Assembly (NCBI GenBank): GCA_963843745.1 | Contig: CAWJLP010000008.1 | Span: 44,435-108,434, forward strand | DNA: 64,000 nt | Reading direction: 5' to 3' | From: Trebonia sp963843745 | Lineage (GTDB): Bacteria; Actinomycetota; Actinomycetes; Streptosporangiales; Streptosporangiaceae | In this document: positions 40,900 to 50,076 of the stretch, piece after piece | Layout: the number at the start of each line of letters is the position of its first letter | How positions within the stretch are numbered: position 1 is the first letter of the stretch | Notes under the pieces: generated by a model | Databases searched by the model: none | Told to the model about the DNA's origin: nothing | The model's input: the letters and a program-made list of their open reading frames with translations, nothing else | Made by a program: the position numbers and the translations under genes

Positions 40900-41621
40900 C
40901 AGTCGCCGATGGCGAGGCGGATCCGCCGGAAGCCCTTGCCCTTGTTCTCGACCTTCACGACCGAGATGCGGCCGACCTGGGACGTCGACGCGACGTGGGT
41001 GCCGCCGTCGGCCTGCTGGTCCAGCCCGACGATGTCCACGATCCGCACGTCCTTGACGTCGTCGGGCACCAGGTTGGTCGCGGTCCTGATGATGCCGGGG
41101 ATCTCGAACGCCTCGGCCCGCGGCAGCGTGCGCACCACGATCTGCCGGTCAAGGCGCAGCTCGGCGTTGCACGCGCCCTCGACGGCCTCCTTGAAGCCCG
41201 GCGGCACGGCCTCCAGGTTGAAGTCCATCCGCGCCGTCAGCGGCTCCATGTTCCCGCCGGTCACCAGCGCGCCGAAGTCGCGGAACACGACCCCGCACAG
41301 CACGTGCAGCCCGGAGTGCGTCCGCATCAGCGACGTCCGCCGCCCGTCCTCGACCGCGCCGCGCACCGTGGTGCCGGCGGCGGGCAGCGGGTCGCCGTCC
41401 AGCGGCACGAGGTACACGTCGTCCGGGCTCTTGCGCGCGTCCACGATCCGGGTCTGCACCCCGCCCCACAGCAGCACGCCGTGGTCCGGCGGCTGGCCGC
41501 CGCCGCCCGGATAGAAGGCCGAACGGTCAAGCACGATCCCGTCCGGGCCGGCGGCCAGCACCACGGCGTCCCACTCGCGCAGGGTCTGATCATCTAGGTC
41601 AAGCCGGTGTGTCCTGCTCAC
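40899..41621 (-). CDS. Alanyl-tRNA editing protein (AlaX-M)
   Basis: A 240-residue AlaX: N-terminal beta-barrel (LDRSAFYPGGGGQPPDHGVL) and editing domain with the zinc ligands HSGLH (about 101-105) and the GGTHVASTSQVG motif (His about 210). The Cys that often precedes GGTH is Asp here. It hydrolyses Ser or Gly mischarged on tRNA-Ala in trans. It forms a two-gene unit with birA. Confidence 0.9.
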   Translation of the reverse strand: MSRTHRLDLDDQTLREWDAVVLAAGPDGIVLDRSAFYPGGGGQPPDHGVLLWGGVQTRIVDARKSPDDVYLVPLDGDPLPAAGTTVRGAVEDGRRTSLMRTHSGLHVLCGVVFRDFGALVTGGNMEPLTARMDFNLEAVPPGFKEAVEGACNAELRLDRQIVVRTLPRAEAFEIPGIIRTATNLVPDDVKDVRIVDIVGLDQQADGGTHVASTSQVGRISVVKVENKGKGFRRIRLAIGD

Positions 41622-41631
41622 GCCCCGCAGC

Positions 41632-43131
41632 CTACTGCCGCGCGACCGCCAGCGCGTGCCGCGCCGTCACCCGCACGTGCGCGACCGAGAGGAGCGCGCC
41701 GAGCACCCCGAGCGCCGCGAGCGCGACCGACGTGGCCAGGTAGGCGTTCGCCGACGAGATCGCGAAGGCGGCGGAGCCGCCCAGCGACGCAGGCAGCCGG
41801 CCGGCCAGGTTCAGGTACAGCGTGCCGAACGTCGCCACGCCGGTCACGATCCCGAGCTGGTTCACGGTCACGATGACCCCGCTGGCGTCGGCCGCGATCG
41901 CCACCGGCACCCGGGACAGCACCCGCGTCATCAGCGGACCGAACGCGGCCGCCATGCCGGCCCCGGCCACCGCCGACGCGGCGTACACCCAGAAGCTGGT
42001 CCCGTCATCGCCAGACCGGAACAGCAGGCCCAGCCAGAGCAACCCGAGCCCGTTCACGACGAACCCGGCGGCCGGCAGCGCCGCGTGGTACCGCGCGGGC
42101 AGCCGCTGCCAGTTGAGGCTGACCAGCGCGAACGCCACCGCGGCGGGCGCGAAGGTGAGCCCCGCCCGCAGCGCCGACTCACCGAGCCCGTCCTGCAGCT
42201 CCAGCGCGAACCCGAACAGCCAGCCGCCGAACACCATCATCGCCGCGAACAGCCCGCCGATCCCGGTCAGCACGCCGGGCAGGCCGAGCAGGGCACGCGG
42301 CAGGATCGGCTGCCCGCCGCCCGCGGCGACCCGGTGCTCGACGAAGCCGAGCAAGACGAACAGGACGACCGACGCCAGCAGCAGCGCCCACCCCCACGCA
42401 GGCCAGCCAAGCGGCTGCCCGAGCACCAGTGGCAGCACGAACGCGAGCACGGCCGGGGTCAGCACCAGCAGCCCGGGCAGGTCGAGCCGTCGCCCGGTCA
42501 TGTCCCGCGCGCCGGACAGCATCCCCGTGCACAGCAGCACCGCGACCCCGATGGGCACGTTCACCAGGAAGACCGACCGCCACGTGAGGCCGAACACGTC
42601 CGCGCTGATCAGCAGCCCGCCGACCACCTGGCCGAGCACCGCGCCACCGGAGATCACCGTCGCGTACAGGCTCATCGCCCGCGCCCGCGGGCCCGGCGTC
42701 TGGTACGTCCGCTGCAGCAGGCTGAGCACCTGCGGGATCATCACGGCGGCTCCGACCCCTTGCGCGAAGCGCAACCCCACCAGCACGCCGGCCGTCGGCG
42801 CCAGTCCGCAGCCGAGCGACGCCAGCGTGAACAGCAGCACTCCCGCGCGGAACACCCGCCGGTGCCCGAGGATGTCGCCGAGCCGCGCCCCGGTGATGAG
42901 CAGCACGGCGTACGCGATCGTGTACCCGGCAACGATCAGCTGCAGCAGCGCCCCGGACGCGTGCAGGTCGGCATGCATCGACGGGATCGCGACGTTGACA
43001 ATGTTCGTGTCGAGCACCGCCATCAGCTGCCCGGTCAGCACGACCGCCAGGACGACGCCGGGTCGCGGCCCGGTCCCGGCAGGCGTCCGGCGCCCGGCGC
43101 GCAGCGGAAGGCGTTCGATGAGTTCTGTCAT
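41632..43131 (-). CDS. MFS drug-efflux transporter, DHA2 (14-helix) type
   Basis: A 499-residue transporter with fourteen hydrophobic helices. Motif C-like and EmrB/QacA features: LMAVLDTNIVNVAIPSMHAD in helix 1, YTIAYAVLLITGARLGDILG and GRRVFRAGVLLF-like loop. It is expected to export a drug or secondary metabolite by proton antiport. The XRE/MmyB regulator is divergent, with two direct operator-like repeats between the genes, so local repression is likely. ATG 43131 gives the normal N-terminus. Confidence 0.88.
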   Translation of the reverse strand: MTELIERLPLRAGRRTPAGTGPRPGVVLAVVLTGQLMAVLDTNIVNVAIPSMHADLHASGALLQLIVAGYTIAYAVLLITGARLGDILGHRRVFRAGVLLFTLASLGCGLAPTAGVLVGLRFAQGVGAAVMIPQVLSLLQRTYQTPGPRARAMSLYATVISGGAVLGQVVGGLLISADVFGLTWRSVFLVNVPIGVAVLLCTGMLSGARDMTGRRLDLPGLLVLTPAVLAFVLPLVLGQPLGWPAWGWALLLASVVLFVLLGFVEHRVAAGGGQPILPRALLGLPGVLTGIGGLFAAMMVFGGWLFGFALELQDGLGESALRAGLTFAPAAVAFALVSLNWQRLPARYHAALPAAGFVVNGLGLLWLGLLFRSGDDGTSFWVYAASAVAGAGMAAAFGPLMTRVLSRVPVAIAADASGVIVTVNQLGIVTGVATFGTLYLNLAGRLPASLGGSAAFAISSANAYLATSVALAALGVLGALLSVAHVRVTARHALAVARQ

Positions 43132-43151
43132 GTCACCTAGTCTCGTTGGCA

Positions 43152-43191
43152 GCTTATTCTGGTACCAAGAGCCTGCTTATCCTGGTACTAA
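43152..43191. promoter_or_regulatory. Tandem direct repeat in the MFS/XRE divergent promoter
   Basis: GCTTATTCTGGTACCAA (43152-43168) and GCTTATCCTGGTACTAA (43175-43191) are direct repeats 23 bp apart, matching at 15 of 17 positions. Spacing of about two helical turns suits two bound repressor dimers. On the minus strand they lie just upstream of the MFS gene. Confidence 0.6.
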
Positions 43192-43225
43192 CAGCACCTG
43201 GCACGGCCGTCGTCATGAAGACAGA

Positions 43226-44152
43226 ATGGATCGCGTGAACGTGAGCTCCATGAACGGAACCGCGGCTCGCCGCACCGAGCTGGCCGCGTTCCTGCGCACT
43301 CGCCGGGAGCGCATCAGCCCGGAGGACGTCGGCCTGCCGCCGGGCTCCCGCCGCCGCACCGCCGGCCTGCGGCGCGAGGAGCTGGCCCAGCTCGCCGGTG
43401 TCGGCGTCACCTGGTACACGTGGCTGGAGCAGGGCCGCCCGATCAACGCCAGCGTCCAGGTCCTGGACGCGATCGGGCGCACTCTGAAGCTCGACGCCAC
43501 CGAGCGCGCGCACCTGTTCCGCCTCGCCGACGTCCCCGGCGCGGCCGGCATCGCGGCCTGCGACGACTGCCCGCTGCCCGACGAGGTGCAGCGGATCCTC
43601 GACGCGCTCCCGTTCCCGGCTTGCGTGGTGACGGAGCGGTTCGACCTGCTTGCCTGGAACGCCGTGTACGCGGCGCTGTTCCCCGCCGTCACGTCCGGCC
43701 CTGCCGACGAGCGGAACACCCTGCTCTCAGTCTTCACGAGCCTGCCCTGCTGCGCCCCGTACGACAACCATCAGCAGTCCTGCGCGACCATGGTCGGCCA
43801 GCTGCGCGTCGCGTACAGCAAGCACCTCGGCGACCCGGCCTGGACGCACTTCATCCGCCGCCTCGAGGCGGAAAGCCCCGCGTTCGCCGAGTCCTGGGCC
43901 GCGCACGACGTCGCACAGCCGATCGGCATGCTGAAGAACCTCCGCCACCCGGGCGTCGGCCGTGTCACCGTGACGTCCACCAGCTTCGCCGTGAACGCCG
44001 TGCCCGGCGTCCGGATGACCGTCTACACCCCGGCCGATGAGCGGAGTAAAAAGGCAGTCGCCCGGCTGGCCGCGGGCGAAGAGGCGGACGCCCGCTTCCC
44101 CTGCTGGTCCGCCCATCATCCCGAACGTAAGGTGCCGGCTCTCACCGCCTGA
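43226..44152 (+). CDS. XRE-family regulator with MmyB-type ligand domain
   Basis: A 308-residue regulator: RRTELAAFLRTRRERISPED and GLRREELAQLAGVGVTWYTW are the actinobacterial MmyB-type helix-turn-helix (LEQGRPINASVQVLDAIGRT continues it); the rest is the PF17765-like ligand domain (ERFDLLAWNAVYAALFP). ATG 43226 is used; GTG 43235 or ATG 43250 are possible. Such regulators are often divergent from an oxidoreductase or pump, and here the neighbour is the DHA2 pump. Confidence 0.85.
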   Translation: MDRVNVSSMNGTAARRTELAAFLRTRRERISPEDVGLPPGSRRRTAGLRREELAQLAGVGVTWYTWLEQGRPINASVQVLDAIGRTLKLDATERAHLFRLADVPGAAGIAACDDCPLPDEVQRILDALPFPACVVTERFDLLAWNAVYAALFPAVTSGPADERNTLLSVFTSLPCCAPYDNHQQSCATMVGQLRVAYSKHLGDPAWTHFIRRLEAESPAFAESWAAHDVAQPIGMLKNLRHPGVGRVTVTSTSFAVNAVPGVRMTVYTPADERSKKAVARLAAGEEADARFPCWSAHHPERKVPALTA

Positions 44153-44177
44153 CCTCTCCCTCGGCGCCCAGGCCAGT

Positions 44178-44208
44178 GAACGTGGTCGATGGGACATCGA
44201 CCACGTTC
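44178..44208. repeat. Perfect 31-nt palindrome of the hairpin family
   Basis: GAACGTGGTCGATG, GGA, CATCGACCACGTTC: 14-bp arms, three-base loop. It lies just after the XRE regulator stop. Variants follow at 44232-44262 (two mismatched pairs) and 44285-44315 (degenerate). Confidence 0.85.
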
Positions 44209-44231
44209 CAGCGGCTCCCCACCCTCGGCGC

Positions 44232-44342
44232 GAACGTAGTCGATGGGACATCGACCACCTTCTCAGCAGCCCCACCCCCGCCACGAACGTGCTCAATGCA
44301 ACATCGTCCACGCTCTTTGGTGGTCGATGGGACATCGACCAC
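44232..44342. repeat. Further hairpin-family members
   Basis: 44232-44262: GAACGTAGTCGATG GGA CATCGACCACCTTC. 44285-44315: GAACGTGCTCAATG CAA CATCGTCCACGCTC, degenerate. 44320-44342: GTGGTCGATG GGA CATCGACCAC, perfect 10-bp arms. Spacing between members is 12-30 bases. Confidence 0.75.
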
Positions 44343-44411
44343 GTTTGGGTGGTTGGCCCGGCGCCCGAGGTGATCGGCCATACTCGAGAGTATCCGAGCC
44401 CCGGGGGGGAC

Positions 44412-44535
44412 CGGTCGACGGGGTGTCGACCGCCTTATTGTTCATGGATCATCGATCACATATGGCGGCTGTCGCCACGACGGCCGCTATGGGCTCCCTA
44501 TTAGCCCCTTTGGTGGTCGATGGGACATCGACCAC
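44412..44535. repeat. Hairpin-family members with different arms
   Basis: 44412-44432: CGGTCGAC, five bases, GTCGACCG. 44513-44535: GTGGTCGATG GGA CATCGACCAC, perfect; with its flanks (TTTGGTGG before, ACGTTTGGGTGGTTGG after) it repeats 44317-44360 as a direct duplication of about 50 bp. Confidence 0.7.
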
Positions 44536-44561
44536 GTTTGGGTGGTTGGGGCCCGGCGCCC

Positions 44562-44621
44562 AAGGGGGTCGATGGGCCATCGACCCCCTTCTATGGCGGT
44601 GGATGGGCCATCGACCGCCAT
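44562..44621. repeat. Pair of palindromes (hairpin family), copy 2
   Basis: 44562-44590 is a perfect 14-bp-arm palindrome with G in the centre; 44593-44621 is a second one with a single mismatch. The 60 bases match 32467-32526 except at about four positions, mostly central ones. Confidence 0.85.
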
Positions 44622-44682
44622 CAGGGCGGAGCTGGCGCCGGGGGCGGGGCCGCGGGGCCAGAGCTGCCCCGGTCGCGGCTGG

Positions 44683-47418
44683 TCAGCCGGTGTTCTGGAG
44701 GCCCGCGGCGATGCCGCTGACCGTGAGGAGCAGCAGGCGCTCGTCGGAGCCGGCGTCCTCGGGGGCCTGGTCCGCGCGCAGCGCGGACAGCGCGCGCAGC
44801 TGAAGGTAGGAGAGCGCGTCCACGTAGGGGTCGCGCAGCACGATCGCGCGGGACAGCACCCGCCGGTCGGCCAGCAGCCGGTCGTGCCCGGTGACGGCCA
44901 GCACCAGCCGCCTGGTCAGGTCGTACTCGGCGAGCACCCGGTCGGTCAGGTCCTGGCGGCCGCCGAAGGCGAGGTACCTGGCGGCGATCGCGCGGTCGGT
45001 CTTCGCGAGGCTCATCTCGGCGTTGTCCAGCAGCGTGGCCAGCAGCGGCCACGCGCTGTAGGCGCGGCGAAGCGCCGTCAGGCCCTCGATCGGCAGGCCC
45101 TCGTCGGAGTCGCCCGCGGCGACGCCTGACCACGCCGCGGCGGCCAGGCCGCTGCCAAGGCCGTACCAGCCGGGCAGGTTCAGCCTGGTCTGCGCCCAGG
45201 CGAACACCCACGGGATGGCCCGCAGGTCCTCAAGGCCGAGCGGTCCGCCGCCCAGCCCGCGGCGCGACGGCCGGGAGCCGATCCGCAGCCCGGAGATCTC
45301 CTCCAGCGGGCTGACCCGGGCGAACCACTCCGCGAACCCCTCGGTCTCCACCAGCGCGCGGAACGACCGCCGCGCCGCGTCGTCGATCTCGGTGGCCAGC
45401 GCGCGGAACGTCGTCGCCGCCATCCCGTTCCGCGCGGCCACCGACGGCGAGGAGGCGAGCAGCACCGCCGAGGTGACCTGCTCGAGGTGGCGCAGCCCGA
45501 TGGCTGACCTGCCGTACCTGGCGAAGATCACCTCGCCCTGCTCGGTGACCTTGAACCGGCCGTCCACGGAGCCCGGCGCCTGCGCGAGCACCGCGCGGCC
45601 CGCGGGGCCGCCGCCGCGGCCGAGCGCGCCGCCCCGGCCGTGGAACAGCGTCAGCCGCACGTCGTGCTCGGCCGCCCACGCCGCCATCGCCGCCTGCGCG
45701 TCGAACAGCCGCAGCGTCGCCGACGCCGGGCCGAGTTCCTTGGCCGAGTCGGAGTAGCCGAGCATCACCTCGAGATGCCGCCCGTTGGCCGCCAGCCGGG
45801 CGGCCACCGCGGGCAGCGCGAGCATCGCGGTGAGCACGGACGGCGCCCGCGCCAGGTCGCCGCCGCTCTCGAACAGCGGCACCACGTCGAGCACCGGGCC
45901 GTCCCCGTCGGGGAACGCGTACCCCGCCAGCTCGTAGACCGCCGCGACGTCGTTGGCCGAGGTGGTGAACGAGATGATGTACCGGCGGCAGGCCGCCACC
46001 CCGAACCGGCGCTGGATCCACCCGATGACCCGGATCGTGTCCAGCACTTCGAGGGTCATCGGGGTCAGTTGAGCAGGCGGCTGGTCGGGGGAGGTAGCCG
46101 TCGCCGCCCGCAGCTCCGCCAGCGCATTCGCGTGCACCCGGGAGTGCTGCCTGACCTCAAGCTCGGCCAGGTGGAACCCGAACGTCTCCGCCTGCCAGAC
46201 CAGGTGCTGCAGCTCCCCATAGGCCTGCCGGGTCGCCCCGGCCGCCGCCAGTGACGACTGGACCAGGCGCAGGTCGGCGAGGAAGTCGGCCGGCCCGTCG
46301 TAGCCGAGGTCGGCGTCTCGCGAGCGCGTCGCGGCGAGGCGCTCGGCCGCGTACAGCAGGTAGACGCGGTAAGGCTCTTGCGGCGACCTGGCGGTGATCT
46401 CCGCCAGCAGCTGCGGGTGCGCGGCGGACGCGGCGGCCAGCGCGCGGCGCAGTTCCGCCGACGGCGGCGCGGAGCCGTCGGTCACGGTCAGCGCCCGGCC
46501 GATCCTGCCGGTGGCGGCCTCCAGCGCGCGCAGCGCGTGATCGGCCTGGATGAGCGCGGCCTCCCTGGTGACGGCCGCGGTGACCATCGGGTTGCCGTCC
46601 CGGTCGGCGCCGACCCAGCTGCCGAACCGCAGGAACGCGGGCACCGGCGGTGCGGCCCGGCCGCTGTCCTGGCCGAGCAGCACGTGGTCCATCGCCCGGT
46701 ACACGGCGGGCACCAGCCGGAACAGCGTCTCGTCGAACGCGGTCATCACCGTGCGAACCTCGTCGGCGGGCGTCATCCCGGCCACCCGCAGCTGCGCGGT
46801 GCGCCACAGCAGGTCGACCTCCTCGTACAGCCGCCGTCGCATCTCCGCCTGCTGGCCCGCGCCGGACTGCTGGTTGTCGATCTCGGTGAGCAGCCCGCTC
46901 AGCCGCCGCAGCGACGCCACCACCGCGCGGCGGCGCGCCTCGGTCGGGTGCGCGGTGAACACCGGGTGCACCCGCAGCCCGGCCAGCAGGTCGTGCACGT
47001 GGCCGAGGCCCTGCTCCGCGGTGATCCGGGCGACCGCGTCGGCGAGCGACTCGCGCGGGGGGCTGTCCCCTGAATCGCGCTCCCGCAGCGTCCGCACGCG
47101 CTGCTGCTCTTCGGCCAGGTTGGCCAGGTGGAAGTAGACGGTGAAGGCGCGGGCGACCTGCTCGGCGCGCTGCCCGGACCAGGAGGCGACGAGCGCCGCG
47201 ATGGCGTCGCCGGAGGCGGCCGCCTCCGGCGACGCAAGGTCGGGTATGCGGCGGGCCTCGATCACCGCGCGCCGCAGCCGCTCCACGTCCGCGAGCAGGT
47301 CAGGCCCGTCGGACCCAGTAATGACCTCGCCGAGGATGTCGCCGAGCAGCCGGACGTCCCGCCGCATCGTCTCGGGCAGCTCGGCCGAGTCTCGTTCCCT
47401 GTCCCTCACGGTGCTCAC
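44683..47418 (-). CDS. ppc: Phosphoenolpyruvate carboxylase
   Basis: A 911-residue enzyme, normal for the family. Signatures: VFTAHPTEARRR with the catalytic His, LRFGSWVGADRDGNP, VMLGYSDSAKELG, LFHGRGGALGRGGGPAGRAV and the C-terminal QNTG that enters the active site. It carboxylates phosphoenolpyruvate to oxaloacetate to feed the TCA cycle. GTG 47418 is chosen as the start; longer versions read through the divergent promoter. pccB is divergent 61 bases away, so the two anaplerotic/carboxylating genes may share control. Confidence 0.95.
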   Translation of the reverse strand: MSTVRDRERDSAELPETMRRDVRLLGDILGEVITGSDGPDLLADVERLRRAVIEARRIPDLASPEAAASGDAIAALVASWSGQRAEQVARAFTVYFHLANLAEEQQRVRTLRERDSGDSPPRESLADAVARITAEQGLGHVHDLLAGLRVHPVFTAHPTEARRRAVVASLRRLSGLLTEIDNQQSGAGQQAEMRRRLYEEVDLLWRTAQLRVAGMTPADEVRTVMTAFDETLFRLVPAVYRAMDHVLLGQDSGRAAPPVPAFLRFGSWVGADRDGNPMVTAAVTREAALIQADHALRALEAATGRIGRALTVTDGSAPPSAELRRALAAASAAHPQLLAEITARSPQEPYRVYLLYAAERLAATRSRDADLGYDGPADFLADLRLVQSSLAAAGATRQAYGELQHLVWQAETFGFHLAELEVRQHSRVHANALAELRAATATSPDQPPAQLTPMTLEVLDTIRVIGWIQRRFGVAACRRYIISFTTSANDVAAVYELAGYAFPDGDGPVLDVVPLFESGGDLARAPSVLTAMLALPAVAARLAANGRHLEVMLGYSDSAKELGPASATLRLFDAQAAMAAWAAEHDVRLTLFHGRGGALGRGGGPAGRAVLAQAPGSVDGRFKVTEQGEVIFARYGRSAIGLRHLEQVTSAVLLASSPSVAARNGMAATTFRALATEIDDAARRSFRALVETEGFAEWFARVSPLEEISGLRIGSRPSRRGLGGGPLGLEDLRAIPWVFAWAQTRLNLPGWYGLGSGLAAAAWSGVAAGDSDEGLPIEGLTALRRAYSAWPLLATLLDNAEMSLAKTDRAIAARYLAFGGRQDLTDRVLAEYDLTRRLVLAVTGHDRLLADRRVLSRAIVLRDPYVDALSYLQLRALSALRADQAPEDAGSDERLLLLTVSGIAAGLQNTG

Positions 47419-47479
47419 GAGACCGACTCTAACCACCGGCCGGTGAACCCGATCATCCGACGCAGCTACCCTTTCCCTC

Positions 47480-49078
47480 ATGACGGCAGCTAAGACGACT
47501 GACGGTTCGGCGCCCGATCCGCACACCACGGCGGGGAGAATCGCCGATCTGGAGCGCCGCAGGTACGAAGCGGTCCACGCCGGCTCGCAGGCGGCCGTCG
47601 AGAAACAGCACGCGCGCGGCAAGCTGACCGCCCGCGAGCGGATCGACCTGCTGCTCGACCCCGGCTCGTTCACCGAGTTCGACGAGCTGGCCAGGCACCG
47701 CGCCCATGACTTCGGGATGGCACGGAACCGCCCCTACGGCGACGGCGTGGTCACCGGCACCGGCACGGTGGACGGCCGGCCGGTCGCCGTGTTCAGCCAG
47801 GACTTCACCGTGTTCGGCGGCAGCCTCGGCGAGGTCTACGGCGAGAAGATCGTCAAGGTGATGGACCACGCGATGAAGACCGGCTGCCCGATCGTCGGCA
47901 TCAACGACGGAGGCGGCGCCCGGATCCAGGAAGGCGTGGTGGCGCTCGGGCTGTTCGCGGAGATCTTCTTCCGCAACACTCGCGCCTCCGGCGTGATCCC
48001 GCAGATCAGCCTCATCATGGGACCGGCCGCGGGCGGGGCGGTGTACTCCCCGGCGATCACCGACTTCACGCTGATGGTCGAGGGCACCAGCCACATGTTC
48101 ATCACCGGCCCGGACGTCATCAAGACCGTGACGGGCGAGGACGTGACCTTCGAGGAGCTCGGCGGAGCGCACACCCACGCGGCCAAGTCCGGCGTCGCGC
48201 ACTACCAGGCGGAAGACGAGGAGGACTGCATCGCCTTCGCCAGGGACCTGCTGTCCTACCTGCCGTCCAACAACCTCGACGAGCCGCCGCTGGTCCCCGT
48301 CACGCCGGACTACGAGATCAGCTCCGACGACGAGGAACTCGACACCCTCATCCCGGACTCGCCGAACCAGCCGTACGACATCCACCGTGTCATCGAGACC
48401 GTCCTCGACGAAGACACGTTCCTGGAGATCCACGCCGCCTTCGCGCCGAACATCGTGGTCGGCTTCGGCCGGGTCGCCGGCGCGCCGGTCGGCGTGGTCG
48501 CCAACCAGCCGATGCACTTCGCCGGCTGCCTGGACATCGACGCCTCGGAGAAGGCGGCGCGGTTCGTGCGGACCTGCGACGCGTTCTCCATCCCCATCCT
48601 CACGTTCGTCGACGTCCCTGGCTTCCTGCCCGGCGTCACCCAGGAGTGGGGCGGCATCATCAGGCGCGGCGCCAAGCTGCTGTACGCGTACGCCGAGGCC
48701 ACCGTCCCCAAGGTCACCGTTATCACCCGCAAGGCCTACGGCGGCGCCTACGACGTCATGGGCTCCAAGCACCTCGGCGGCGACATCAACCTGGCGTGGC
48801 CCACCGCGCATATCGCCGTGATGGGCGCGCAGGGCGCGGTCAACATCCTGTACCGGCGGGAGCTGGCCAAGGCCGAGGACCCGGACCGGCTCCGGGCCGA
48901 GCGGGCGACCGAGTACGAGGACACCTTGGCCAACCCGTACATCGCGGCCGAGCGCGGCTACCTGGACGCGGTAATCCGCCCCGCGGAAACGCGGGCCGCC
49001 GTCACCCGGGCGCTGCGCAGCCTGCGCACTAAACGGGAAACGCTGCCGCCCAAGAAGCACGGCAACATTCCGTTGTGA
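47480..49078 (+). CDS. pccB: Acyl-CoA (propionyl-CoA) carboxylase beta subunit
   Basis: A 532-residue carboxyltransferase: KLTARERIDLLLDPGSFTEF at the N-terminus, GGSLGEVYGEKIVKVMDHAM, GGGARIQEGVVALGLFAEIF, and the C-terminal half with GFLPGVTQEWGGIIRRGAKL and YGGAYDVMGSKHLGGD. It transfers CO2 from carboxybiotin to acetyl- or propionyl-CoA. The AccE-like epsilon gene lies one gene downstream, as usual for these multimeric actinobacterial carboxylases. The biotin-carrying alpha subunit is not in the window. Substrate preference (propionyl favoured) is by overall similarity. Confidence 0.92.
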   Translation: MTAAKTTDGSAPDPHTTAGRIADLERRRYEAVHAGSQAAVEKQHARGKLTARERIDLLLDPGSFTEFDELARHRAHDFGMARNRPYGDGVVTGTGTVDGRPVAVFSQDFTVFGGSLGEVYGEKIVKVMDHAMKTGCPIVGINDGGGARIQEGVVALGLFAEIFFRNTRASGVIPQISLIMGPAAGGAVYSPAITDFTLMVEGTSHMFITGPDVIKTVTGEDVTFEELGGAHTHAAKSGVAHYQAEDEEDCIAFARDLLSYLPSNNLDEPPLVPVTPDYEISSDDEELDTLIPDSPNQPYDIHRVIETVLDEDTFLEIHAAFAPNIVVGFGRVAGAPVGVVANQPMHFAGCLDIDASEKAARFVRTCDAFSIPILTFVDVPGFLPGVTQEWGGIIRRGAKLLYAYAEATVPKVTVITRKAYGGAYDVMGSKHLGGDINLAWPTAHIAVMGAQGAVNILYRRELAKAEDPDRLRAERATEYEDTLANPYIAAERGYLDAVIRPAETRAAVTRALRSLRTKRETLPPKKHGNIPL

Positions 49079-49107
49079 TCCGACGAGTCCGCTACAGTCA
49101 GAAGACA

Positions 49108-50076
49108 ATGAGCGACTTCGCTGCCCCGCTCCCCGTCCTCGCCAGATATGCGGTCATGGTAGACGTCGGGTATATCTACGCGGCCGCAGGCGAATTGCTC
49201 TTCGGCACCAGCTCACGGCGCGAATACCGGGTGGACGCGGTCAGCCTTATCCAGGCCGTCACCAAGCACGCCGACGAGCTATTCCGCGGTGAACTGCTCC
49301 GCGTCTACTGGTTTGACGCGGCGCGGGACCGGGTGCCCACGATCGACCAGCGCGTCGTCGCTCAGATGCCCTGGGTCAAGCTGCGGCTCGGCAACCTGAA
49401 CGCGCGCGGCCAGCAGAAGGGCGTCGACGCGAACATCCGCGCCGACATGGAGGCCCTCGCCAGGCACCGCGCGGTCACCGACGTGGTGCTGATCGCGGGC
49501 GACGAGGACATGGTGCCGGCGGTCGAGGCAGCGCAGGCCTTCGGCGTCCGCGTCCACCTGTGGGGCATCGAGCCGCCGTTCGGCACGAACCAGGCCGAGC
49601 GGCTGGTGTGGGAATCGGACACCGTTGACGTGCTCGACGGGCCGTTCCTCCGGCCGTACTTCACCAGGAACCCGACCGTCGAGCAGCCCCGGCCGGACAT
49701 CCAGGCGTCGGTCCCGTCACCGGCCCAGTTGTTCGGCGAACGGCATATCCGGCAGACAGGCCCGATCAGCCGCAACTCGCACATCGCCTCCACCGGCCCG
49801 ATGCCGCGGCTCGGACCTGACCGGCGGCAGGTCGAAGAGGCCGGCGAGCACGTCGCGCACAAGTGGATCCTCACCCGCGGCTCGGACAACATCCGCGACC
49901 TGCTGCCCGGCCCGATCCTGCCGCCCGTTATTGACAAGGAACTGCTCGTCGAGGCGGAAAAGGAACTCGGCCAGTCGCTGCGCCCCTATCAGGAGGCCCG
50001 CGAATGGCTGCGGGACGCCTTCTGGGCGCGGGTGCATAGAGAGTTCGGTATAGGAGTGGGGAAGTCGCGTGGTTAG
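49108..50076 (+). CDS. NYN (PIN-like) domain protein
   Basis: A 322-residue protein. Residues 10-155 form a NYN/LabA-type domain: RYAVMVDVGYIYAAAGELLF with the first Asp, GVDANIRADMEALARHR and VLIAGDEDMVPAVEAAQAFG with the following acidic residues, suggesting a metal-dependent RNase fold. The C-terminal 120 residues hold a polar linker and a small helical domain (LGQSLRPYQEAREWLRDAFW). ATG 49108 is used; a GTG overlapping the pccB stop is less likely. It overlaps accE by 8 bases; its place between carboxylase genes is notable. Confidence 0.8.
   Translation: MSDFAAPLPVLARYAVMVDVGYIYAAAGELLFGTSSRREYRVDAVSLIQAVTKHADELFRGELLRVYWFDAARDRVPTIDQRVVAQMPWVKLRLGNLNARGQQKGVDANIRADMEALARHRAVTDVVLIAGDEDMVPAVEAAQAFGVRVHLWGIEPPFGTNQAERLVWESDTVDVLDGPFLRPYFTRNPTVEQPRPDIQASVPSPAQLFGERHIRQTGPISRNSHIASTGPMPRLGPDRRQVEEAGEHVAHKWILTRGSDNIRDLLPGPILPPVIDKELLVEAEKELGQSLRPYQEAREWLRDAFWARVHREFGIGVGKSRG

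Noticed and set aside
44178..44621. CRISPR array
   Set aside because: The repeated hairpins vary in arm sequence and spacing, there are no uniform unique spacers, and no cas genes lie nearby.
47480..49108. Minus-strand 551-codon frame opposite pccB
   Set aside because: A shadow of pccB third-position G+C; the plus-strand gene has full family motifs.
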